This document shows, piece by piece, positions 26,707-34,426 of a stretch of 64,000 bases of DNA. The DNA comes from Chitinophaga sp. CB10 (GTDB lineage: Bacteria; Bacteroidota; Bacteroidia; Chitinophagales; Chitinophagaceae), in NCBI GenBank assembly GCA_001870995.2, contig MLAV02000001.1, forward strand, positions 248,001 through 312,000, written 5' to 3'. The number at the start of each line of letters is the position of its first letter. The first letter of the stretch is position 1. The position numbers were made by a program, and so were the translations under genes. The notes beneath the pieces were generated by a model, which saw only the letters and a list, made by a program, of their open reading frames with translations, was not told the origin of the DNA and ran no database searches.

Positions 26707-28143
26707 ATGGTATTCAACTCCTTTGAGTTTGCGCTATTCCTGCCGATCGTGTTTTTATTGTATTGGCTGGTAGCAAAAGGCTCCCTGTTGTTTCAGAACC
26801 TGGTGTTGTTAGCGGCCAGTTTTGTATTCTACGGAATGTGGGATTACCGCTTCCTCTTCCTGTTGTTTTTCTCTATTCTGCTGGATTACACTTCCGGCTT
26901 GCAGATTCATGCGGCGAAGTCGCCCCGCGCAAAGCAATGGTGGCTGTTTGCCAGTATCGTCATCAACCTGGGCTTCCTCTTCTTTTTCAAATACTACAAC
27001 TTTTTCGTGGATTCCTTCTCGGAGCTGCTGCGTACGTTTGGCCTGCAACCGCACGTCTGGACGCTGCATATCATTCTCCCGGTAGGGATTTCCTTCTATA
27101 CTTTCCACGGGCTTTCCTACGTGATCGATATCTACCGGCAAAAGGTAACGCCTACACGAAATTTCACCAACTATGCCTTGTTCGTCAGCTTTTTTCCTTT
27201 GCTGGTGGCGGGGCCTATAGAGCGGGCCACGCACCTGTTGCCGCAAATAGAGCAGCCGCGCCGCTTTGAGCTTAGTAAGGCTGCGGATGGATTGCGGCAG
27301 ATACTCTGGGGCCTGCTGAAAAAGATGGTCATTGCCGATGGATGCGCGTTTTATGCGAACCAGATTTTTGATAACCCGCACGCCTACACGGGCAGCACGC
27401 TGGTAGTGGGAGCGGTGTTATTTGCCTTCCAGATCTACGGGGATTTCTCCGGGTATTCGGATATGGCGCTGGGCGTGGCGCGGCTCTTCGGGTTTGAGCT
27501 GCTCCGCAATTTCGCCTATCCTTACTTTTCGCGGGATATAGCGGAGTTCTGGCGGCGCTGGCATATTTCCCTTTCGTCCTGGTTTAAGGATTATGTGTAC
27601 ATACCGCTGGGAGGCAGCAGGGAAGGGCGTTTTAAAGCGGTGCGCAATACGTTTATCATCTTTTTGCTGAGTGGCTGGTGGCATGGCGCCAACTGGACGT
27701 TCCTGCTTTGGGGCGGTCTTCACGCCCTGTACTTCCTGCCATTGCTGCTGAGCAACCGGAACCGGAAGAATATGGAGATCGTAGCGCAGGGCCGCGTGCT
27801 GCCTTCCCTGGTGGAATGTTGGCAAATGCTGCGGACATTCGCGCTCGTCACCTTTGCGTGGATCTTTTTTCGTGCGGAAAATCTCAGCGAAACCATGGTC
27901 TATGTCCGCGGTATTTTTTCTGCTTCTATTGTGGAGATGCCGGTGATTTTTCCGAAAGGGTTACTACTGCTGACGGCACTGTTCCTGCTGGCGGAGTGGC
28001 AGGGGAGAGCGCATCCTTATGCGTTGGCCAACCTGGACCCCCGCTGGCCAAGGCCCGCCAGGTGGGCGCTGTACACGGTGCTGCTGTTTTGCCTGATCCT
28101 GCTGAAATCCGAACAACAACAATTTATCTATTTCCAATTCTGA
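26707..28143 (+). CDS. MBOAT-family O-acyltransferase (AlgI/DltB-like)
   Basis: A 478-residue multi-spanning inner-membrane acyltransferase that passes acyl groups across the membrane to an extracytoplasmic acceptor. Signatures are RDIAEFWRRWHISLSSWFKDYVYIPLGGSR (motif in pieces at about 280-305) and LLSGWWHGANWTFLLWGGLH with the catalytic His326. About ten hydrophobic helices are present. The next gene encodes an SGNH-type protein one base later, giving the AlgI-AlgX/DltB-DltD style pair in which the second protein hands the acyl group to a polysaccharide. The polymer cannot be named, since no synthase or other glycan gene is adjacent. The start ATG at 26707 is preceded by a good promoter. 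Confidence 0.9.
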   Translation: MVFNSFEFALFLPIVFLLYWLVAKGSLLFQNLVLLAASFVFYGMWDYRFLFLLFFSILLDYTSGLQIHAAKSPRAKQWWLFASIVINLGFLFFFKYYNFFVDSFSELLRTFGLQPHVWTLHIILPVGISFYTFHGLSYVIDIYRQKVTPTRNFTNYALFVSFFPLLVAGPIERATHLLPQIEQPRRFELSKAADGLRQILWGLLKKMVIADGCAFYANQIFDNPHAYTGSTLVVGAVLFAFQIYGDFSGYSDMALGVARLFGFELLRNFAYPYFSRDIAEFWRRWHISLSSWFKDYVYIPLGGSREGRFKAVRNTFIIFLLSGWWHGANWTFLLWGGLHALYFLPLLLSNRNRKNMEIVAQGRVLPSLVECWQMLRTFALVTFAWIFFRAENLSETMVYVRGIFSASIVEMPVIFPKGLLLLTALFLLAEWQGRAHPYALANLDPRWPRPARWALYTVLLFCLILLKSEQQQFIYFQF

Positions 28144-28144
28144 T

Positions 28145-29131
28145 ATGAGAACGTTCCTGATACGCCTGTTGATCTTCAGCGCCCTCTTTGGAGGGCTGGT
28201 AATACTGGCGGCCTATAAACTGGCCCAGCCGGGGGAAATGGATTATGTAGGCGGTATTGTAATCAAACATAAACGGCTAAACGAAGTTAAGGGGCCGCGA
28301 CTGATCTTCGCCGGCGGCTCCAACATGGCTTTCGGGCTGGATAGCAGGGCGGTCGAAGTGGCAACGCAGATGCCGGTGGTCAACCTGGCGCTGCATGGCG
28401 GCCTGGGACTGGATTTTATTCTGGAAGAGCTGAAGGATGTGACCCGCGGAGGGGACGTGGTGGTGCTGTCCCCGGAATACTTCCTGGAAGCGGGGCGTTA
28501 CGAGCTGGATGCTGCGGTGGCAGCCTTTATGCCGGAATCGAAAAAATATTTCAAACACGACTTTTACACTGTTTTCAAATACAGCATTGAATCCCGTTTT
28601 GACCAGATAGGTTATAACCGGGACTACCTCATGGCCCGCTGGCGCAGGCGGAAATCCGCTCCTGAACGGGACTATGCTGCGGAGGTGTATGCGCATAATG
28701 CATTTAATGGGTATGGAGATGTAGTTGCGCACCTGGAACTGCCCGCGTATGGGGCTCCGAAGGTGCCACTGAAGCTACATGCCGGATATTGGGATGGAAT
28801 TCCAAAGATAAATGCCGCCGCTACCATTCTTGAACAACGGGGCGTCAAATTTTATTTCGTGTTCCCTACTTTTTGTCAATCCTCCTATAACAATAACGCC
28901 GCTACGATAAGCGCGCTGGAAGCTACGCTCCGCAAGGACCTCCGGATACCGGTGATTAGCCGTCCGCAGGATTTCGTATATGCGGACTCGTTATATTACG
29001 ACTCCTACTATCATCTCGCCAAAACCGGCAGGGCACTCCGCACGCAACAGCTGATCCGGCTCGTGCAGCCGCTCACGGCGGAGCTGCACGCTCAAAAAAT
29101 GCTCCTCACGGATAAGGCCGCGAACAGATAA
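28145..29131 (+). CDS. Membrane-anchored SGNH-like acyl-transfer partner
   Basis: A 328-residue protein with an N-terminal signal anchor (residues 5-24) and an SGNH-hydrolase-like domain outside the membrane. The block I equivalent is FAGGSNMAFGLDS with Ser59 as candidate nucleophile (GGSN in place of GDSN, as in DltD/AlgX-like proteins). The C-terminal block is DSYYHLAKTGR with Asp286 and His290. Its start lies one base past the MBOAT stop, so the two are translationally linked. It probably completes O-acylation of a cell-surface polysaccharide. No database family was recognised by name. Confidence 0.75.
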   Translation: MRTFLIRLLIFSALFGGLVILAAYKLAQPGEMDYVGGIVIKHKRLNEVKGPRLIFAGGSNMAFGLDSRAVEVATQMPVVNLALHGGLGLDFILEELKDVTRGGDVVVLSPEYFLEAGRYELDAAVAAFMPESKKYFKHDFYTVFKYSIESRFDQIGYNRDYLMARWRRRKSAPERDYAAEVYAHNAFNGYGDVVAHLELPAYGAPKVPLKLHAGYWDGIPKINAAATILEQRGVKFYFVFPTFCQSSYNNNAATISALEATLRKDLRIPVISRPQDFVYADSLYYDSYYHLAKTGRALRTQQLIRLVQPLTAELHAQKMLLTDKAANR

Positions 29132-29193
29132 GCCCGGTAAGCTGCTGGCATAATAAATGTGATGCTGCTGATTGTCACCAAAACATTTATACG

Positions 29194-30186
29194 ATGCAGC
29201 AACATATGATTACCCGGCGTCAGGCGCTGGCCGGAATTGGCAGTACGCTGGCCGCCTTATCGCTGCCCGATGTGGTAGTGGCCGCCGGCCAGGTGAGCAG
29301 TAACGCAGGCCCTGAAGATCCGCTGGGCAAATACCCGAAACCTCCGTTCAGGGAACAATCGCAGCCATGGCCGGGACTGGCCTCCAAAATGGACCCCGTG
29401 CCCGATCACGGCGAAAAAAGTTATAAGGGCAGCGGCCGGCTGGCAGGGCGCAAGGCGCTGATCACCGGCGGGGACTCCGGCATGGGGCGCGCCGCCGCTA
29501 TCGCCTATGCGCGGGAAGGCGCGGACGTGGCCATCAACTACCTGCCGGCAGAAGAGGAGGACGCAAAGCAGGTGATTGCCCTTATCAGGGAAGCAGGCCG
29601 TAAAGGCGTGGCATTGCCCGGCGACCTGCGGGAAGAATCTTTCTGTAAGAAATTGGTAGCCGATGCCGTCAGCGCGCTGGGAGGGCTGGATATCCTTGTG
29701 AGTAATGCCGCGCGGCAGCAAACGAAAGCATCCATACTGGACCTCAGCACCGAAGATTTTGACGCAACGATGAAAACGAACATCTATGCGCCTTTCTGGC
29801 TGATTAAAGCCGCGGTGCCGCATTTAAAGCCGGGTTCGGTGATTATCGGCACCTCTTCTGAGCAGGCCTATGATCCCAGTGCGGACTTGTACGATTACGC
29901 GCAAACGAAAGCCGCTACCACCAACTTTGTGAAATCGCTGGCCAAGCAGCTTGCGCCGAAAGGCATCCGCGTCAATGGCGTTGCGCCTGGCCCCATCTGG
30001 ACGCCGTTGCAGGTAAGCGGTGGCGCTACTATGGAAAAACTGAAGCAGTTTGGGGGAAATACGCCTATGGGCCGCCCGGGCCAGCCAGCGGAGCTGGCAT
30101 CCATTTATGTCCAGCTGGCTGCCGCGGATGCAAGCTATGCCACGGGGCAGATATACGGCTCATCCGGCGGGGCAGGGCAGCCGTAG
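29194..30186 (+). CDS. SDR-family oxidoreductase with N-terminal Tat-like signal
   Basis: A 330-residue short-chain dehydrogenase resembling the YhxC/YdaD/GSP39 group, which carries an N-terminal extension KYPKPPF...QPWPGLASKMDPVPDHGEKSY. The cofactor motif TGGDSGMGRA is at 91-100, the SNAA equivalent near 171, catalytic Ser in GTSSEQAY near 223, and Tyr235-x3-Lys239. Unusually, it begins MITRRQALAGIGS followed by a hydrophobic stretch and VVAAG, a twin-arginine type signal, which suggests export of a folded cofactor-loaded enzyme. The Met at 29206 may be the true start. It is transcribed alone and converges with the PepSY-like gene. Confidence 0.88.
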   Translation: MQQHMITRRQALAGIGSTLAALSLPDVVVAAGQVSSNAGPEDPLGKYPKPPFREQSQPWPGLASKMDPVPDHGEKSYKGSGRLAGRKALITGGDSGMGRAAAIAYAREGADVAINYLPAEEEDAKQVIALIREAGRKGVALPGDLREESFCKKLVADAVSALGGLDILVSNAARQQTKASILDLSTEDFDATMKTNIYAPFWLIKAAVPHLKPGSVIIGTSSEQAYDPSADLYDYAQTKAATTNFVKSLAKQLAPKGIRVNGVAPGPIWTPLQVSGGATMEKLKQFGGNTPMGRPGQPAELASIYVQLAAADASYATGQIYGSSGGAGQP

Positions 30187-30248
30187 GGGATGCACGGAAG
30201 TATCTTTAAATTACCGCCAGGGTAACTGGCAGCAGCAGGCGCGGCCCG

Positions 30249-30689
30249 TTACCAATAAACAACATCTCCGGCAACTGTGCCATTCGCATTGAACACTACT
30301 TTCTGATCGTGGGGCTCACCGTCGAGTTCCACCTGGTAATATACTTTGCCGTTCTTTTCCAGGCGGTCCGCCTCATCGATGCGGTAATCTTTGTATTGAC
30401 TGCTGATGGCATTACGGACGGCTGCAGGCAGCTCATTGGCGCGGATTTCCCGCTTATAGGTCTGCAGCTTTCCCGCCGCGTCGTAAATAGCTTTATAGTC
30501 GCGGCGGTCCACTTTGAACTCCGCTTCATAGCTGTTGCCTTTCTTTTCCCATTCCACTTTGGAGGTCCGGGGAAATTTCAGTTTAAACGCTTTTACGATG
30601 GCTGCCGGCACCTGGCTGCCGGGGATGTCCTGCGCGATGGATGCGCCTGCAAAAGCGAGCGCCAGTAAAGATAGAAACAGTGCTTTCAT
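30249..30689 (-). CDS. Periplasmic PepSY-like (DUF2874-type) protein
   Basis: A 146-residue secreted protein with a signal peptide (MKALFLSLLALAFAGASIAQ). Two repeats follow of the PepSY-like form: VPAAIVKAFKLKFPRTSKVEWEKK...YEAEFKVDRRDYKAIYDAAGKL and LPAAVRNAISSQYKDYRIDEADRLEKNGKVYYQVELDG. The start at 30689 is chosen because the upstream Met at 30713 adds a lysine-rich tail outside the signal peptide. Such proteins are common in Bacteroidota envelopes, with no settled function; binding of metal or inhibition of proteases has been suggested for PepSY domains. It lies 51 bp downstream of the acetolactate decarboxylase gene and is probably in the same operon. Confidence 0.8.
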   Translation of the reverse strand: MKALFLSLLALAFAGASIAQDIPGSQVPAAIVKAFKLKFPRTSKVEWEKKGNSYEAEFKVDRRDYKAIYDAAGKLQTYKREIRANELPAAVRNAISSQYKDYRIDEADRLEKNGKVYYQVELDGEPHDQKVVFNANGTVAGDVVYW

Positions 30690-30740
30690 GGTCTTCTTTT
30701 TATGGATTAACAACTGCCATGCTGGAATGTTTCCGCAGGT

Positions 30741-31529
30741 TTATTCCTTGCTACCCCGCTCCACCTGTTTAATATCTTCCGCCCTGTTCTGGTGAAAATC
30801 AAAATGCCGGAATGCTTCCGTATCAGGAATTTCCACGGTATAGCTTTCCAGTTGATCTATCTCGATGGTTACGCCGGAAAGGGTGAGGTCTACAATATGG
30901 CCGCCGTGTTTTTTATCGTCCGACAAAAAGTGGAAGTGATAACCGGAGATGTTGGTGTTATCCATATAAGCCGGCAGGCGGTACCCTACGAGGTCGCCTG
31001 AAATATTTTCAAATTCAAAGAAGCGCTGCAATGGGAGCATGCTCGCCAGCGTGGGGTAGGGAGGATGCGTTACCGGCGGGAAAGCCCGTGTTTTCAGGTA
31101 TTTGAACTTCCCTTTGATATGAATGGCGTACATGGCGTTCTTTTGCGGCATCAGCGTATCCAGCATGGTATAGAACATGGATTTACTGATGACGGCCGCC
31201 GCGCGCAGCCGGCGTTTGGCCACAAACGGATGCACCATGGCAAAAGAAACCAGGTGGTTTCCCGGCAGCGCCTTGGTGGCGCCGGTAGCTGTGGTTTGGT
31301 AAGCAGCGCCGTTGAGTACGATCAATTCTCCATCGATTTTATCCGGCGCGCCCAGGCCGAAGTCGCCCTGCTGCAATAGTTTATCGACCGGGTAAAATCC
31401 TTCAAATAAACCACCCATCAGGCCGGAGGCCACGCCCGCGGTGAAGAGGCGATGGGGGGCTGCCTGCTGAGCCCATGCAGGAATGAGGCAGGTGAGGAAG
31501 AGTATGAATAGGGTGATATGCTTTTTCAT
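30741..31529 (-). CDS. budA: Acetolactate decarboxylase with signal peptide
   Basis: A 262-residue enzyme converting 2-acetolactate to acetoin. Metal ligands His198, His200 and His211 occur in GYHFHFLSDDKKHGGH with the same 2/11 spacing as in AlsD of Bacillus. The N-terminal part holds FGLGAPDKIDGELIVLNG with Glu68 in the place of the conserved active-site Glu. The protein begins MKKHITLFILFLTCLIPAWAQ, a clear signal peptide, so the enzyme should act in the periplasm or outside. No acetolactate synthase gene is nearby. Exported forms are also known from Brevibacillus. It is followed by the PepSY-like gene on the same strand. Confidence 0.9.
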   Translation of the reverse strand: MKKHITLFILFLTCLIPAWAQQAAPHRLFTAGVASGLMGGLFEGFYPVDKLLQQGDFGLGAPDKIDGELIVLNGAAYQTTATGATKALPGNHLVSFAMVHPFVAKRRLRAAAVISKSMFYTMLDTLMPQKNAMYAIHIKGKFKYLKTRAFPPVTHPPYPTLASMLPLQRFFEFENISGDLVGYRLPAYMDNTNISGYHFHFLSDDKKHGGHIVDLTLSGVTIEIDQLESYTVEIPDTEAFRHFDFHQNRAEDIKQVERGSKE

Positions 31530-31655
31530 GGGAATATTTATTGGATAAAGATAATCATAGAGTGGGAAACATGCCAGGGCATGGTTGCCGTGGATGGAAT
31601 TTATTTAATCAGCTACTGCCTCTTTCAGCTGCAATATCCGATCTCCCAAAAAAAA

Positions 31656-31687
31656 TTTGTATTTATGTAGTCAGCTACGTAGTTTTA
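31656..31687 (+). promoter_or_regulatory. Promoter of the GNAT-MarR operon with embedded operator
   Basis: TTTG (31656-31659), 20 bp, then TAGTTTTA (31680-31687; one mismatch to TAnnTTTG). The spacer and first bases of the -7 box contain the near-perfect inverted repeat TATGTAG-TCAG-CTACGTA (31664-31681), the right size for a MarR dimer. Occupancy would block polymerase, so autorepression by the second gene of the operon is inferred. Confidence 0.55.
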
Positions 31688-31710
31688 TACCTAAATAGAA
31701 ACACCTAATT

Positions 31711-32166
31711 ATGAAACAGGAAATCCGGCTGATTTATAATGACGCCTGCCAGCAGGTAATTGACCTGATACTACCCATTCAGCAAATAGAGTTTAACGTG
31801 CCCGTCACCGTGGAGGATCAGCCTGACCTCCGGGACCTTGAGCGTAACTACCACCAGGGCGGGGGAGGATTCTGGGGCGCCTTTTTGGATGGCGAACTGG
31901 TAGGCACCATCGCCCTCATCAACACCGGCCATCATGCAGGCGCTATCCGCAAGATGTTTGTTAAAAAGGAATTCAGGGGCAAGGAACTGGGACTGGCCCA
32001 GGCGTTGCTGGAAACGCTGCTGGCATACAGCCGGCAGGCGGGTATTACAGATTTATACCTGGGCACGGTAGAGCAGTTAAAAGCCGCCCTGCGTTTTACG
32101 AGCGCAATGGGTTTGTGCAGATCCCCGCAGCAGATTTACCGGCATATTTCCCCAGAATGGCCGTAG
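31711..32166 (+). CDS. GNAT-family N-acetyltransferase, frameshifted near the 3' end
   Basis: The first 125 residues form a normal GNAT core with the acetyl-CoA motif KMFVKKEFRGKELGLAQALLE and LYLGTVEQLKAA. After ALRF the written frame gives an unrelated tail ending at 32166. Adding one T to the run 32094-32097 restores the family ending RFYERNGFVQIPAADLPAYF...MAVDTLFYHLEIK with a stop at 32196-32198, three bases before the MarR start. The intact protein would be about 162 residues. Cause is a base deletion in a short homopolymer, either real or an assembly error. The operon partner is MarR, and the substrate is unknown. Confidence 0.85.
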   Translation: MKQEIRLIYNDACQQVIDLILPIQQIEFNVPVTVEDQPDLRDLERNYHQGGGGFWGAFLDGELVGTIALINTGHHAGAIRKMFVKKEFRGKELGLAQALLETLLAYSRQAGITDLYLGTVEQLKAALRFTSAMGLCRSPQQIYRHISPEWP

Positions 32167-32201
32167 ATACCTTATTTTACCATCTTGAAATAAAATAAGG
32201 C

Positions 32202-32675
32202 ATGAGTAACGTTATCAACGAATCCGGCATCCTGGCTATCTCCACGAGGCTGCAGCGGCTGGCGGACACGCTCCGCAAAGACGGGCAGCTGATTTACAAA
32301 GCGCATGGGATCGAGTTTGAGCCCAAGTGGTTCCCCGTCATTTATACCCTCTATTACAAGGAAACGATGAGCGTGATGGAAATCGCCGCAGGGATAGGAT
32401 ATACCCATCCTTCCACCATCAGCCTCCTGAAAGAACTTGAGAAGCAAAAGCTGATACGTTCCCGGAAAGACAAGCGGGACGAGCGGAAGCGGCTCCTCAC
32501 CTTATCCGAAAAAGGGCAGGAGCTGGTGCAGCAGATGCTGCCGGTATGGAAGCGCATGGAAAAAGCGTTGACGGCCTTAACCAATACTGCCAATAACCTC
32601 ATGGCGGCGATTGAGGAGGTAGAGGCGCAAATGGAGGTGAAAGGTTTTTATGAGCGGGAGCGGGGGATCAGGTAA
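32202..32675 (+). CDS. MarR-family transcriptional regulator
   Basis: A 157-residue dimeric winged-helix repressor. The DNA-binding part is MSVMEIAAGIGYTHPSTISLLKELEKQKLI followed by the wing RSRKDKRDERKRLLTLSEKGQEL (about residues 55-110). N- and C-terminal helices form the dimer interface. It starts three bases after the repaired end of the GNAT gene and so belongs to the same operon. A palindrome in the operon promoter is the probable binding site. The pairing of MarR with an acetyltransferase suggests response to, and modification of, a small toxic compound. Confidence 0.88.
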   Translation: MSNVINESGILAISTRLQRLADTLRKDGQLIYKAHGIEFEPKWFPVIYTLYYKETMSVMEIAAGIGYTHPSTISLLKELEKQKLIRSRKDKRDERKRLLTLSEKGQELVQQMLPVWKRMEKALTALTNTANNLMAAIEEVEAQMEVKGFYERERGIR

Positions 32676-32682
32676 GCATGCC

Positions 32683-32772
32683 CTAGAACAAATTGAGTTT
32701 CTCTGGCAGCAAGCCTAAATCAAATTGAATTTCTCCGGCAGATGCCTAAAACAAATTAAACTTCTCCGGCAG
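32683..32772 (-). repeat. Three tandem copies of the 3' end of the outer-membrane protein gene
   Basis: Three 27-bp units at 32746-32772, 32715-32741 and 32683-32709 (period 31-32 bp) each read, on the minus strand, as the last eight codons plus stop of the adjoining gene: LPEKFNLF-stop, LPEKFNLI-stop and LPEKLNLF-stop. Only the first is in the real gene. Most differences between units are synonymous. The 4-5 bp separators differ. Confidence 0.85.
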
Positions 32773-33957
32773 CGTAATCTTTATATCCAGATTCGTCACA
32801 AAACTACCTTTGCCCGCGGTATAATTATGATCCACCCCGCCGTAAACGTTCAGCCATAGCCCATCAACGGGGTTGAACTCCGCTCCCAGGTTAACAAAGC
32901 TGTGATGCTCCGCATAGCGCCCCCGGTATTGGTACTGGCATTCGCCAAATCCCTTCACCCGGTTCGTACCAAATACATACCTAACGGGTACGGATATACT
33001 AAAGTAATGTGCCGCATTTTTTTTCAGCGCGGTATCCGCCGCAATGCCGGCATTGATACCGATCAGCGTCTGCCCGTATTTGCCGGTGCGCAGGGCATAG
33101 GTACTCCACCATCCTGCCTGCGCAAAACGGATATTCCCCAGGAGGCTATCACGGGAAGCGCCCATGATGGCCAGGGCAATGTCCAGTTTATCCGCGTTCC
33201 AGTTCTCCTGTTTGTAAGCTTTCTTGAAACCGGCAAACCAGGCGTCAAACTCCGGCGCTTTGGACGTATATACGAACTGCTCATAGGCCTGTGCCCATAC
33301 CGTATCTGTTTTTATTTTTTGGTGGAGATAGTAATCCCAATCTGGTACCTGGTCTATCAAAGCAGCGGCGCGCACGAGGGCGGAATCGGATGGGTTGGCC
33401 TCCAGCGCCCACGCTTTAATGTCCCCGATATGCCTGGCAGCAAAGGCTTTGCGAATGGCGCGTGTTTCCAGCCGCAGCTGCCCCAGCGCGTCAATGATCT
33501 GGCGGAGGGCTTGCCGGTCCGTCGCCATATCCCCTTTGTTGACCAGGTTGATGCGGAAGCCCAGGGCCAGCTTGCGGGCATTGACTCCAAGGGCCGTATC
33601 CCGCGCGCTCCCCAGCGATACGCGGAAACTATGCCAGGTGCGGTACTGCTTGTACTGCCTGTCCAGCTGGAACACGGTATTGCTGGCATGCAGCAGCTGG
33701 GCAGGCGCTACCTCCAGCGCAAATGCCCGGGGGATGACAAATTTATCTCCCTGGAAAAACTCTGACAATGCCACGGCGATGGGCATGGGCGTGGACGGGC
33801 GCAGGAGGTTGGAAGGGCCGGCGCCCAGGCTCTTAAACGCCGGCATATCCGGTACGATGAAGTTGAGCCGCATTTTGCTCAGCGTCAGGGAATCCAGCTG
33901 CTGGCCGCTGGCGCCTACGGCCAGCAATAACAGGGCTGCAAGGAAATATCTTACCAT
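32746..33957 (-). CDS. Secreted, probably outer-membrane beta-barrel protein of unknown function
   Basis: A 403-residue protein with signal peptide MVRYFLAALLLLAVGASGQ. The body alternates strand-like segments (FVIPRAFALEVAPAQLL, HSFRVSLGSARDTALG, FSISVPVRYVFG, SFVNLGAEFNPVDGLWLNVYGGVDH) with a helical charged insert (about 150-270). It ends in Phe after ITLPEKFNLF, the typical end of a Bacteroidota outer-membrane barrel. The last codons are duplicated twice downstream. It is the third gene of a minus-strand group (34888 to 32746), only 15 bp after the preceding 126-codon gene. No family was recognised. It could be a porin or a surface secretion component. Confidence 0.7.
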   Translation of the reverse strand: MVRYFLAALLLLAVGASGQQLDSLTLSKMRLNFIVPDMPAFKSLGAGPSNLLRPSTPMPIAVALSEFFQGDKFVIPRAFALEVAPAQLLHASNTVFQLDRQYKQYRTWHSFRVSLGSARDTALGVNARKLALGFRINLVNKGDMATDRQALRQIIDALGQLRLETRAIRKAFAARHIGDIKAWALEANPSDSALVRAAALIDQVPDWDYYLHQKIKTDTVWAQAYEQFVYTSKAPEFDAWFAGFKKAYKQENWNADKLDIALAIMGASRDSLLGNIRFAQAGWWSTYALRTGKYGQTLIGINAGIAADTALKKNAAHYFSISVPVRYVFGTNRVKGFGECQYQYRGRYAEHHSFVNLGAEFNPVDGLWLNVYGGVDHNYTAGKGSFVTNLDIKITLPEKFNLF

Positions 33958-33972
33958 AACGGCTATACGAAT

Positions 33973-34353
33973 TTACCGGGCTACCAGCCGGATGAACATA
34001 ATGGTGTACTGTCCTTTGCCGGTGAGCTCCCCGGTTTCTTCCACAAAACCCAGGCAGGCGTTATCCTGCCAGATTTCCAGGCGGATGCGGTATCCATTGT
34101 GCAGCGCGGGGTTTAAGCCAACGTAGGTGGCGTCCAGGATCACCCGGCGGCCGTTGAGGAGGTCCGGCGTAAAGGGCAGGTTGGCGACGTCGTCTTCAGG
34201 GTTGAGGTTGTCGCCCTGGAGCAGACTGATCGTATTATTGCTGCCGGCTTCCCGGAGTATGATCTCGTAGTTGACAGGGGCGATGCTGCTGTGCGGAAAA
34301 ATAGCTTTTGCCCGCAAAGCGCCGCCATCAGGTTTGAAGTACACTTCCTTCAT
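33973..34353 (-). CDS. Small beta-rich protein of unknown function
   Basis: A 126-residue protein without a signal peptide, starting MKEVYFKPDGGALRAKAIF. The sequence suggests a single beta sandwich (APVNYEIILREAG, RRVILDATYVGLN, YRIRLEIWQDNACLGFVEETGELTGKGQYTIMFIRL). No domain recognised. It sits 15 bp upstream of the outer-membrane protein gene on the same strand, so the two are almost certainly cotranscribed and may act together. The absence of an export signal means it is either cytoplasmic or uses another route. Confidence 0.65.
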   Translation of the reverse strand: MKEVYFKPDGGALRAKAIFPHSSIAPVNYEIILREAGSNNTISLLQGDNLNPEDDVANLPFTPDLLNGRRVILDATYVGLNPALHNGYRIRLEIWQDNACLGFVEETGELTGKGQYTIMFIRLVAR

Positions 34354-34426
34354 GGGGCAGAGAGTTAGTGGTGATTGGGCATGTTGAATCAGGTCAGGAT
34401 GGCTGCAAAAACAGGTAGCGCAAAAC

